From DASZOC01 sp035550975 (GTDB taxonomy: Bacteria; Actinomycetota; CADDZG01; WHSQ01): 9,483 bases of DNA. Location of the stretch: contig DASZOC010000030.1 of NCBI GenBank assembly GCA_035550975.1, positions 1-9,483 of the forward strand, given 5' to 3'. The position numbers were made by a program, and so were the translations under genes. Numbering within the stretch: the first letter of the stretch is position 1; every line of letters begins with the position of its first letter. The notes beneath the pieces are model-generated. The model did no database searches and was not told the origin of the DNA. It saw nothing but the letters and a program-made list of their open reading frames with translations. Shown piece after piece: positions 1 to 6,701 of the stretch.

Positions 1-70
1 CCCTCGTCTCTTTGCGGTGCAGTGCGGTCAGAAACCGGTCCATACAACCGGCCGTCCGTTACGCTGTGTG

Positions 71-118
71 GCGCCGAGGCGGCGCGACGTAACCACCGGG
101 TGGCAACCTTTGCTACCC
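71..118 (+). promoter_or_regulatory. structured leader upstream of the first secreted-protein gene
   Basis: Two strong hairpins lie in series 60-110 bases before the TTG start. The first is GCGCCG (71-76), loop AGG, CGGCGC (80-85). The second is GGGTGGCA (98-105), loop ACCTT, TGCTACCC (111-118), with one G-U pair. A competing short palindrome, CCACC (93-97) with GGTGG (99-103), overlaps the second and could not form together with it. A weaker one, CCGGT (35-39) with ACCGG (47-51), lies further upstream. I could not match this to a known riboswitch consensus; c-di-GMP and c-di-AMP motifs were considered. I see no convincing -35/-10 pair, so it is not certain that the hairpins are transcribed. 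Confidence 0.35.
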
Positions 119-165
119 CCCCGGCGTTTGTACAGATAGAACACAATCCGCATCACACGGGACCT

Positions 166-171
166 AGGAGG
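166..171 (+). promoter_or_regulatory. Shine-Dalgarno that fixes a TTG start
   Basis: A perfect AGGAGG stands six bases before the TTG at 178. It decides the start of the first large gene against the longer open frame that begins at 22. The translation just after it reads as a signal peptide, while the frame before it does not look like protein. Confidence 0.85.
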
Positions 172-177
172 CTCACC

Positions 178-3100
178 TTGAACAACATCGCCATCGGCCG
201 GCGGAGTCTCGCGGCCGTCGTCGTGCTCACCTTGATCGCTCTGCTGTTGCCCCTCACGGGTACCGCCTTCGCGATCCACACGCTTCCGACGATGGACGTC
301 GAGCCGGAGATCTCCGCCTGGAACCAGTTCGACAATGTCACGCTGACCGCCACGCTGTCGGCGCCCACGTCGACGGAATTGCGGATCCACTGGGAGAACG
401 AGAACGGGGCCAACGATCCCGATTCCGGCACCACCCGGGAGAGCCCCGACCGCAACTGCATCATCAATATCGGAACCGTCTCGTGCTCGATCTCGTACCG
501 GGCGTCCCGGACGGGCGATGACCCGTGGCGCGCGTGGATCGATCAGGACTACCAGGTCACCGGCGGGCAGGTCGCATCGCAGACCGATGACTCCGACTCC
601 AGCGAGCGGCAGAACGAGCAAACCAACCCGGGGAGCCAGCCGCAGAACGCGAACCCGAGCGCCCACAAGTGTCCCGGTCTGGCCGCCCAGGAGCCGGACT
701 GCACCGACGTGGTCCTAGCGCAGATCGGTGCGCTCGAAGTGGTGCCGGACGTCCAGACGCTGGACGCCGGGTCGACGGTCAGGTTGACCGCGCGATTGTT
801 CGCGCCGGTCCAGCAGGCCGAAGGCGTGAACATCGACTTCGAGAACGAGAACGGGAGCAACGACCCCGACCGTGGCACCACCCGCACGACGCCCGACATG
901 AGCTGCGATATCGCGCAGGGCCAGACCGAGTGCTTCATCGAGTACCAGGGCCTCGGCGGCAGCGATAACTGGCGGGTGTGGATCGACTCCGACAGGATCC
1001 AGAGCATCGACAACTCCGATCAGACCGAGGGTCGTTATACAGGCACGCCGAACGACTGCGGCCAACCCGAAGATCAGGGGACGGACTGCACAACCCGGGG
1101 GATCAACATCGTGAACCAGCCGAACCCCGGTGAGGGGTGCAACCGCACCTCGTCGTCGCCTCCGGACGAGCGGGAGCCGGACTGCACCGACGTCGTCAAC
1201 GTCGCGTTCCGCTCGGGTGGCGTCGCGTCGATCGACTGCGACGACAACTCCGGCGCCCAGAACCAGGACACCGAACGGGAGACGAACCCGCAGCGTCCGA
1301 GCGACACGCGGACCGGCGATCCCTCGACGGAGCGCTACCAGTGCCGCGCGTTCAATCAGTTCGGCGCGGGCGAGAACGAGATCGTGATCAAGGGCGAGAA
1401 CGAGAGCGGCCCCAACGACCCCGACCGCTCGACTTCATACGAGAGCCCCGACTACCAGTGCACGACGACCTTCGACGAGGACGACCCGACGATCATCCTC
1501 GCCCCTCGCGGCTTCTGCTACATCCAGGTGCGTCAGGATCGTCTCGAGCTCGGGACGGCCGAGATCTGCTTCTGGACCGGCTCGGCGGCAGAAGGTCAGG
1601 CTCTGTGTGCCGACGAGCCGACCGGCGAAGCCCAACGCGCCGACGGCACGGATCCGCCCAACGATCTCGCCGATCAGGTCGAGAAGACATGGGAGAACCC
1701 GGCGACGTTCCGGTTGGATTGCGAGCCCGAGACCGATCGGAACCCCGCGGGCACTCGCCACGAGATCCGATGCACGGTGACCTCGCCCTCCGGGTCGCCG
1801 GTCGGCGGTGTCGCGGTGGACGCGGAAGCGACGGGTACGAACGACCCGGATCAGACCAACACGACCCCTACCCCGGATTTCACGTGCTCGACAGGGAGCG
1901 ACGGGAGCTGCACATTCACCCACACCGGTAGCTCGCAGGGAACGACGACCTACCGCGCGTGGATCGACGCGGACAACAACAACACCACGCCCGAGGCCGA
2001 CACGAGCGAAGGCCGCGACGAGCAGATCACCCCAGGGTCGCGCCCCGAGCCGGACAACACCGATGTCGTAGAGAAGGTGTGGACGGCTCCTCCGTCGGCG
2101 GCTTCGATCACGCCTCAAAGCGATGTCGCGCGTGTTGGTGAGTGCAACCCGTACACCGTTACCCTGACCGACAGCACCGGCGCGGGCGTTCAAGGCGCGA
2201 TCGTCGACGTCGAGCAGCGCCACGAGCGCGCCGACAACAACACCCAGAACGACGAGCCCACCGTGAGCTTCTGCGAACCTCCGGCTTCCGGAGGGCCGAA
2301 CCCGTCGAACGTCGACGAGTCGCGGGGGGACCTGCGACCGCCGGACGAGAACCCCGACAACAACGGGACCGCTGGTGGCGAGACGACGAACGCGACCGAC
2401 CAGAACGGCAAGGTCACCTTCGGGATCCGCGTGTCTCCGGGCAACGGCTCCAACGGGACGGGTCGCGTCGCGATCACCGCATGGTGGGAGACCGATGACA
2501 ACGACGACCCGGGCGGCAGCGAACCCAAGGCAACCGCGAGCAAGACGTGGGAGCCCGGATCGGGCACGCCTGGGGTTCCGGCGGGGCTCACTCTGTCTCC
2601 TCCAAGCTCCAGCAACGAGCCGGGCGAGCAAGTCACCTACACCGCGACGGTCTCGGATGGGAACGGCGACCCGGTCGAGGGCGCATCGGTGACGTGGGCC
2701 GAGGACGGCCAGGGTGACTTCTCGAGCCAGGAGTCGACGACCGATTCCAACGGTCAAGCCACTGCGACCCTGACATCAGACCAGGAAGGTGATCAAACGA
2801 TCACCGCGACCGCATCGCAGTGCGCGGAAGGCGAGACCTGTTCGGACAGCTCGACGCAGCAGTGGGCCAGGCAGACGCGCCAGACGTGCCCGGGCTTCGA
2901 GAACGACCGCCGCAACCAGGTCGTCGGAACCCCCGGTGACGACACGTTGCGCGGTTCGGATGGCGACGACATCATCTGCGGTCTCGACGGCAAGGACACG
3001 CTGATCGGCCGCGGCGGTGACGACCTGCTGATCGGTGGCGGGTCGAACGACATCCTTCGCGGTAACGCCGGCGACGACACGCTGCGCGGCAACGCCGGCG

Positions 3101-3372
3101 AAGACACGCTCGCCGGAGGCGCCGGCAACGACGACATCTTTGCAGGCGGTGGCGACGACATCCTGCGGGGTGGCGGCGGCAAGGACCTGCTCAACGGCGG
3201 TGGCGGCAAGGACGTGCTCCGCGGCCGCTGGCAAGACGACCGCCTTTTCGGTGGTGGCGGCAACGACAACCTGAACGGCGGGCCCGGCAACGACTTGCTG
3301 AACGGTGGTCGGGGGAACGACGTGTGCCGCAGTGGCGGGGGCCGCGACCGCTACCGCAGCTGCGAGTCATAA
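178..3372 (+). CDS. secreted multi-module Ig-like / RTX-type calcium-binding protein
   Basis: This encodes a 1064-residue exported protein. Residues 1-32 form a signal peptide: an RR pair at 8-9, a long hydrophobic core and a cleavage-type TAFA. Export is probably by Sec; the RRSLA context leaves Tat possible. Ig-like modules follow at about 41-126, 185-282, 347-505 and 511-635. They share an NDPD motif, a PDxxC motif, a YRAWID-like strand (lost in the third) and usually a TDVV linker. A diverged module lies at 640-791 and a Big_1/invasin-like domain at about 801-878 (DGNGDPVEGASVTW, then DSNGQATATL). Residues 914-1064 are RTX-like nonapeptides ending in a Cys pair (VCR, SCE). No LPXTG or C-terminal membrane anchor is visible, so it is probably released or held non-covalently. 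It may be an adhesin, matrix or surface-layer-like protein; that is inference. The next gene is a paralogue. Confidence 0.88.
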   Translation: MNNIAIGRRSLAAVVVLTLIALLLPLTGTAFAIHTLPTMDVEPEISAWNQFDNVTLTATLSAPTSTELRIHWENENGANDPDSGTTRESPDRNCIINIGTVSCSISYRASRTGDDPWRAWIDQDYQVTGGQVASQTDDSDSSERQNEQTNPGSQPQNANPSAHKCPGLAAQEPDCTDVVLAQIGALEVVPDVQTLDAGSTVRLTARLFAPVQQAEGVNIDFENENGSNDPDRGTTRTTPDMSCDIAQGQTECFIEYQGLGGSDNWRVWIDSDRIQSIDNSDQTEGRYTGTPNDCGQPEDQGTDCTTRGINIVNQPNPGEGCNRTSSSPPDEREPDCTDVVNVAFRSGGVASIDCDDNSGAQNQDTERETNPQRPSDTRTGDPSTERYQCRAFNQFGAGENEIVIKGENESGPNDPDRSTSYESPDYQCTTTFDEDDPTIILAPRGFCYIQVRQDRLELGTAEICFWTGSAAEGQALCADEPTGEAQRADGTDPPNDLADQVEKTWENPATFRLDCEPETDRNPAGTRHEIRCTVTSPSGSPVGGVAVDAEATGTNDPDQTNTTPTPDFTCSTGSDGSCTFTHTGSSQGTTTYRAWIDADNNNTTPEADTSEGRDEQITPGSRPEPDNTDVVEKVWTAPPSAASITPQSDVARVGECNPYTVTLTDSTGAGVQGAIVDVEQRHERADNNTQNDEPTVSFCEPPASGGPNPSNVDESRGDLRPPDENPDNNGTAGGETTNATDQNGKVTFGIRVSPGNGSNGTGRVAITAWWETDDNDDPGGSEPKATASKTWEPGSGTPGVPAGLTLSPPSSSNEPGEQVTYTATVSDGNGDPVEGASVTWAEDGQGDFSSQESTTDSNGQATATLTSDQEGDQTITATASQCAEGETCSDSSTQQWARQTRQTCPGFENDRRNQVVGTPGDDTLRGSDGDDIICGLDGKDTLIGRGGDDLLIGGGSNDILRGNAGDDTLRGNAGEDTLAGGAGNDDIFAGGGDDILRGGGGKDLLNGGGGKDVLRGRWQDDRLFGGGGNDNLNGGPGNDLLNGGRGNDVCRSGGGRDRYRSCES
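298..2082 (+). repeat. four copies of an Ig-like module in gene 1
   Basis: The clearest part of the module is an E(N/A)xxGxNDPD stretch running to a PDxxC cysteine. It occurs at 394-459, 841-906, 1396-1461 and 1825-1887. In copies 1, 2 and 4 a WRAWID, WRVWID or YRAWID strand follows, and copies 2 and 4 end near a TDVV or EKVW sequence. Copy 3 keeps the NDPD half but has a degenerate second half (EICFWTG). The copies differ too much in DNA sequence to be recent repeats. They are protein domains, probably a variant of the bacterial Ig-like fold. Confidence 0.75.
2920..3369 (+). repeat. RTX-like glycine/aspartate nonapeptide block, gene 1
   Basis: About 150 codons of tandem GGxGxDxLx-type nonapeptides, the hemolysin-type calcium-binding repeat, begin with GTPGDDTLRG and run to the C-terminus. 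In known RTX proteins such repeats fold into a parallel beta-roll that binds calcium between turns. Several units here are altered, such as GGGGKDLL and GRWQDDRLFGG, and a Cys (ICGL) sits in the second turn. The two terminal cysteines (VCR, SCE) may form a capping disulfide; this is inference. Confidence 0.9.
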
Positions 3373-3392
3373 CGTAGTAGCGGTTTGGTTGG

Positions 3393-3421
3393 AGGAGGGG
3401 CGGCAGCACGTCGCCCCTCCT
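3393..3421 (+). terminator. hairpin between the two large genes (terminator or attenuator)
   Basis: A perfect 10-bp stem, AGGAGGGGCG (3393-3402) with CGCCCCTCCT (3412-3421), encloses a 9-base loop. It begins 20 bases after the stop of the first gene and ends 23 bases before the TTG of the second. It has no real U-run, as is common for high-GC terminators. It could end gene 1 transcripts, partly attenuate gene 2, or protect an mRNA end. Confidence 0.55.
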
Positions 3422-3430
3422 TCGCTTCTC

Positions 3431-3436
3431 GGAAGG
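3431..3436 (+). promoter_or_regulatory. ribosome binding site deciding the start of gene 2
   Basis: GGAAGG stands eight bases before the TTG at 3445. This start gives a clean signal peptide. An earlier in-frame TTG at 3385 would translate through the intergenic hairpin and give a non-signal-like N-terminus. The ATG at 3438 is in another frame. Confidence 0.7.
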
Positions 3437-3444
3437 GATGTCAG

Positions 3445-5997
3445 TTGAGCCGTAACCAGCGACGCTTCATCGACAGGCGCGGCGCGATCGCGTTATCGCT
3501 CGTCCTGTGTCTCGTAGGAAGCGTCTTCGTGCTCGCAGGCGTGGCGCTCGCCGCGGAGGTCGTCTATGAGGTGACGCGCAATCACGACGCCGACTGGCAC
3601 TTCGATTCGGGAACGGACCAGAGCGAGTGCCCGACCGGTCAGGCGTCGACCAGCTCGCACGCGTTCGAGCCGGGTCCGGTCGGGTTGCCCGGCGACGAGC
3701 CGGATTCCGCTACCGGAACGCCTCCGGAAGGACAAGGCAGTCTCGAATTCAGGATCGGGACCAACGGCGACTCGCTGGAACGCTTCCGCAACACTCGTTA
3801 CGCGGGAAAGAACATCTCGCAGCTCCAAGAGCTCATCTACTGGACCTACACGGAGAACGTCGATCTGCTCGAGCCCGAGACTCCGGCGATCTGGGTCCGT
3901 CTCGCGATCGACAAGAACGGCGACGGTGTCCAAGACGACACGTTGGTCTTCGAGCCGACGTATCAGGACGGCGAGAACGGCGAACCGCAGCATCGTGTCC
4001 AGGGGGGCCGTTGGCAAAGGTGGATCGCCGACGATTCCGATGTGGGGAAGCCGGAAGGCAACTGGTGGCTGGCGAGTGTCGGTGCTGTGGCCGGGAGCTT
4101 CCTGACGTTGGACGAATGGGTTGGACAGATCGGCGACGCGACGATCGTGAATCCGAACGGTAAGGGTGGAGTCTTCGTCGGTGCGGGTTGCGGCGGCTCT
4201 GTATGGGCAGGGTTCGTCGGCAACATCGACGAGTTCCGCATCCGATTCTCTGACTCGCAGGACACAACTGTGTTCGACATGGAGCCGGAGGTCCCCGGCA
4301 GCGCGCGCCGTCTCGACTGCAATCCCGAGACGGGCGTCGCCCCTACGGGAACGGTGCAGACGATCACGTGCACCGCAACGACCGACTCGAATCCGTCGAC
4401 GCCGGTAGAGGGGACCAGGATCGACATCGAGGCGACGGGGGCCAACGATCCGTCGGCATTCGGCAACCCCCCGGGCGACACCCCGCAGATACCCGACTTC
4501 TCGTGCACCACCGACGCCGATGGCCGCTGCACCGTGTCGCACGGGCCCTCGACGCCGCGCGCGGGTGTTACCACCTACCGCGCCTGGATCGACGACGACA
4601 ACCACAACGCGACGGTCGAGGCGGACCGTGAAGAGGGGCGCGACGAAGCACGTCAGCCCGGGTCACGGCCCGAGATCGACGACACCGATGTGGTGGAGCG
4701 CACCTGGAGCCCGTCACGTCTCGATTGCGAGCCGGAGACCGGATCGCTCCGTCCGGGCTCATCGCACACCATCACGTGCACCGCGCGCGACGCGGGCGGG
4801 ATGACCGCCGCAGGTGCGCAGATCGATGCCGAAGCGACGGGACCGAACGATCCCGATGCGGGCAACTCGCAGACCACGCCCGACTTCACCTGCACGACCG
4901 GTGAAGACGGGACCTGCACGCTCGTCCACGGCCCTGGGGGCCGCGGCACGACAACCACGACCGGACGCACCACCTACCGCGCGTGGATCGACCACGACAA
5001 GCTCGACTTCTCGTCGACGCACGACACCGGCGAAGGCGTGAACGAGGGTTCCGCCCCCGGGTTCAGCCGCGAGATAGACGACACCGACGTCACCGAGATG
5101 AACTGGTCGACGACCGCGCCCGAGTCGACCCCGTCGCCGTGCCCGACCGGCTCCCCGTCCTCGAGCCCCACCGGGAGCCCTTCCCCCAGTCCGACCGGGA
5201 GCCCTTCCGGAACCACCTCTCCGTCGCCTAGCCCGACGGGTGGCACGGCATCTCCGTCGGCAACGCCGACGTCGAGGGGCACCGCGTCGCCGACACCGAC
5301 GGCTTCGGCGGCAGGTTCGGTGTCGGCCAGCCAAGCGACACCGACGCCGACGCCGACCTCTTCCGGGTCGCCATGCGTGACGCCGTCCCCGTCGCAGAGC
5401 TCGCCGTCGCCCACGCCGAGTGAGGAACCGACTCCCGACCCGTCACCGACCGACGACGAGCCTCATGGCGACCCGCTGCTGAGCGGTCCGTGCCAGGGGT
5501 ATTTCCCCGATTCCCGTCAGCCGGACCCGAACGGGAACGGCGAGATCATCGTGGGCACGCCCGGTGACGACACGCTGCGAGGCGGTGATGGTGACGACAC
5601 CATCTGCGGCCTCGGCGGCAAGGACACGCTGATCGGAGTGGGCGGTGAAGACCTGTTGGCCGGCAACGGCTCGAACGACATCCTGCGGGGCAACGTCGGT
5701 AACGACACGCTACGCGGCGCAGGTGGCGAGGACACCCTCGCCGGAGGCGCCGGTGCGGACGAGGTCTATGCGGGTGGCGGTGACGACATCCTGCGCGGCG
5801 GTGGAGGGAAGGACCTGCTCAAGGGCGGTGGCGGCAAGGACGTGCTGCGTGGGCGCTGGCAGAGCGATCGCCTCTTCGGCGGGAAGTCTGCGGACGCACT
5901 GAACGGCGGTCCGGGCAACGACCTCGTCAACGGCGGCCCGGGCCAAGACGTGTGCCGGAGCGGCGGGGGCGACGATCGCTTCCGGAACTGCGAGTAA
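3445..5997 (+). CDS. secreted Ig-like / Pro-Ser-Thr linker / RTX protein, paralogue of gene 1
   Basis: This is an 850-residue exported protein. Residues 1-37 are a signal peptide with a basic start, a hydrophobic core and a VALAA-type cleavage site. Residues about 38-283 are a domain absent from gene 1. It is rich in Trp, Gly and Asp, contains a DKNGDGVQDD stretch that looks like a calcium loop, and ends in a beta-like FVGNIDEFRIRF. That ending resembles LamG/concanavalin-like domains, but the fold is not established. Two Ig-like modules follow (about 289-421 and 424-554), each with the LDC(N/E)PETG opening, NDP, PDFxCTT, TTYRAWID and DDTDV of gene 1. A Pro/Ser/Thr linker (about 555-680) leads to an RTX block (702-850) ending in the same paired Cys tail. 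The two genes probably arose by tandem duplication followed by domain swapping. The role is probably at the cell surface; the ligand is unknown. Confidence 0.88.
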   Translation: MSRNQRRFIDRRGAIALSLVLCLVGSVFVLAGVALAAEVVYEVTRNHDADWHFDSGTDQSECPTGQASTSSHAFEPGPVGLPGDEPDSATGTPPEGQGSLEFRIGTNGDSLERFRNTRYAGKNISQLQELIYWTYTENVDLLEPETPAIWVRLAIDKNGDGVQDDTLVFEPTYQDGENGEPQHRVQGGRWQRWIADDSDVGKPEGNWWLASVGAVAGSFLTLDEWVGQIGDATIVNPNGKGGVFVGAGCGGSVWAGFVGNIDEFRIRFSDSQDTTVFDMEPEVPGSARRLDCNPETGVAPTGTVQTITCTATTDSNPSTPVEGTRIDIEATGANDPSAFGNPPGDTPQIPDFSCTTDADGRCTVSHGPSTPRAGVTTYRAWIDDDNHNATVEADREEGRDEARQPGSRPEIDDTDVVERTWSPSRLDCEPETGSLRPGSSHTITCTARDAGGMTAAGAQIDAEATGPNDPDAGNSQTTPDFTCTTGEDGTCTLVHGPGGRGTTTTTGRTTYRAWIDHDKLDFSSTHDTGEGVNEGSAPGFSREIDDTDVTEMNWSTTAPESTPSPCPTGSPSSSPTGSPSPSPTGSPSGTTSPSPSPTGGTASPSATPTSRGTASPTPTASAAGSVSASQATPTPTPTSSGSPCVTPSPSQSSPSPTPSEEPTPDPSPTDDEPHGDPLLSGPCQGYFPDSRQPDPNGNGEIIVGTPGDDTLRGGDGDDTICGLGGKDTLIGVGGEDLLAGNGSNDILRGNVGNDTLRGAGGEDTLAGGAGADEVYAGGGDDILRGGGGKDLLKGGGGKDVLRGRWQSDRLFGGKSADALNGGPGNDLVNGGPGQDVCRSGGGDDRFRNCE
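3556..4293 (+). other. gene 2-specific N-terminal domain, unassigned fold
   Basis: This roughly 245-codon part follows the signal peptide and has no counterpart in gene 1. It opens with DADWHFDSGTD and contains ELIYWTYTENVD, IWVRLAIDKNGDGVQDD, NWWLASVG and GNIDEFRIRFSD. Alternating hydrophobic and polar strands and many aromatic residues suggest a beta-sandwich, possibly carbohydrate-binding. That is inference. I do not recognise a named family. Confidence 0.45.
4309..5106 (+). repeat. two copies of the Ig-like module in gene 2
   Basis: Both copies begin RLDC(N/E)PETG, as does the fourth module of gene 1 (RLDCEPETD). The NDP-to-Cys core lies at 4429-4506 and 4831-4893, and each copy has TTYRAWID and ends DDTDV followed a few residues later by W. 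The first copy has a short insertion (NDPSAFGNPPGDTPQIPDF) in place of the compact NDPD loop. These two and the fourth module of gene 1 are the closest set, which suggests shuffling between the genes. Confidence 0.75.
5110..5469 (+). repeat. Pro/Ser/Thr-rich low-complexity linker
   Basis: About 120 codons consist almost only of Pro, Ser, Thr and Gly, turning acidic near the end. Three 24-base units, PTGSPSSS, PTGSPSPS and PTGSPSGT, occupy 5143-5214, and the 15-mer ACCGGGAGCCCTTCC recurs exactly at 5170-5184 and 5194-5208. A short CCGACG run begins at 5341. Such linkers commonly act as extended spacers and are often O-glycosylated in actinobacteria; glycosylation here is inference. Confidence 0.85.
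5548..5994 (+). repeat. RTX-like nonapeptide block, gene 2
   Basis: This is the counterpart of the gene 1 block, alignable without a gap and about 80% identical by eye. It shares the unusual GRWQ(D/S)DRLFGG unit, two successive GGGGKD units, the internal ICGL cysteine and the VCRSGGG tail. It probably forms a calcium-binding beta-roll, as in known RTX proteins. Confidence 0.9.
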
Positions 5998-6069
5998 CGG
6001 AACCGGCCGCACCGACCGCACCGACCAGCCCAACCCTCACGCCGCCCGGCGGGGCAGTAACGCGCGCTG

Positions 6070-6088
6070 AGTAGCGCCGAGCGCTACT
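6070..6088 (+). terminator. probable terminator after gene 2
   Basis: An 8-bp perfect stem, AGTAGCGC (6070-6077) with GCGCTACT (6081-6088), has a CGA loop and lies 73 bases after the stop of gene 2. A second small stem, GTGCG (6091-6095) with CGCAC (6103-6107), encloses an ATTTCT-containing loop just after it. The U-run is weak, so the terminator call rests on stem strength and position. Confidence 0.55.
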
Positions 6089-6176
6089 GGGTGCGCATTT
6101 CTCGCACGCGCTGCCATCTATGACGACGCAATGGGCATCGACCGCACGACCGCACCTAACGGGGCGAACGAGCGAA

Positions 6177-6211
6177 AGCCTCGCCCTACGGCTACTAGTC
6201 AGGGCGAGGCT
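6177..6211 (-). terminator. terminator for the copper-storage gene
   Basis: An 11-bp perfect stem, AGCCTCGCCCT (6177-6187) with AGGGCGAGGCT (6201-6211), encloses a 13-base loop. Read on the minus strand it is followed by TTTCGC, a short U-run, so it fits the minus-strand gene ending at 6264. A second stem, CCGGGC (6234-6239) with GCCCGG (6244-6249), lies between it and the stop codon. Confidence 0.75.
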
Positions 6212-6263
6212 GCGCGTAACGTCGGAACTGCGCCCGGGCGAGGGCCCGGCACAGAGGCACTCG

Positions 6264-6680
6264 TTACTTCATCGCCGCTAGCAGCTTCGTGCACGCCTCC
6301 TCACAGCGGCGGCACGCCTCGGCGCAGATGCGGCAGTGCTCGTGCATCTCGGCGTGTCGCTCGCACTCCTCGGCGCACGTCGCACATGCTTCGCGGCACG
6401 CGTCGAGCTGCATCTTCGATACCGACGCGTCGTATTCCGTCTGCCGGGTGATGACCCGCCCGGTGACGTCGCAGATGTCGGCACAGTCGAGGTTTAGCCG
6501 GATGCACTTGCGGAGCTCGGCGACCATCTCCTCTGACAGACAAGCGTCGGCGCAGCTGGTGCACGTCTCCGCGCACGCGAAGCACTCCTCGATGCAGCGA
6601 GATAGAGCGTCCAGATCGACGTGTCCCGGCCACGGGTGCGTGTCGAGCATGCGCTTGGCTTCCATAGTTCCCTGGGCCAT
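6264..6680 (-). CDS. cytosolic four-helix-bundle copper-storage protein (Csp/DUF326 family)
   Basis: This 138-residue protein has 18 cysteines, at 29, 33, 36, 40, 43, 47, 59, 66, 70, 95, 99, 102, 106, 116, 119, 123, 126 and 130. Most are spaced as CxxC or CxxxC along predicted helices. In the Csp family such cysteines line the core of a four-helix bundle and bind many Cu(I) ions. No signal peptide is present, so it resembles the cytosolic Csp3 type rather than the exported Csp1 type. His residues at 109, 113 and 115 (RHAEMHEHC) lie near the bundle mouth by family comparison. The ATG at 6680 is chosen because AGGAGG stands six bases upstream. A longer GTG frame from 6782 has no such support and adds an unrelated N-terminus. 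No CopZ, CsoR or copper ATPase gene is visible nearby. Confidence 0.92.
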   Translation of the reverse strand: MAQGTMEAKRMLDTHPWPGHVDLDALSRCIEECFACAETCTSCADACLSEEMVAELRKCIRLNLDCADICDVTGRVITRQTEYDASVSKMQLDACREACATCAEECERHAEMHEHCRICAEACRRCEEACTKLLAAMK

Positions 6681-6686
6681 GGGCGT

Positions 6687-6692
6687 CCTCCT
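6687..6692 (-). promoter_or_regulatory. Shine-Dalgarno of the copper-storage gene
   Basis: AGGAGG on the minus strand, six bases before the ATG at 6680, fixes this start. A second AGGAGG lies about 20 bases further upstream, but no start codon follows it at a usable distance. Confidence 0.85.
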
Positions 6693-6701
6693 CGGGTCGA
6701 C

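Noticed and set aside
35..118. c-di-GMP or c-di-AMP riboswitch in the leader of gene 1
   Set aside because: The conserved core sequences of these classes are not found; only generic hairpins are present.
22..177. Upstream extension of the first secreted-protein frame to a GTG at 22
   Set aside because: The translated stretch is not signal-like, covers strong hairpins and has no ribosome binding site, while AGGAGG precedes the TTG at 178.
1435..2757. 440-codon open frame antisense to gene 1
   Set aside because: Arg/Val/Ala-rich low-complexity translation with no domain, typical of antisense frames in high-GC DNA. The plus-strand frame has clear domains.
3493..4605. 370-codon open frame antisense to gene 2
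   Set aside because: Same reason: Arg-rich translation without motifs, opposite a frame with a signal peptide and Ig-like modules.
2920..5994. CRISPR or DNA satellite explanation for the repeated GGCGGTGGCGGC-type sequence
   Set aside because: The periodicity is that of nine-residue RTX repeats within long intact frames, with no constant repeats and unique spacers.
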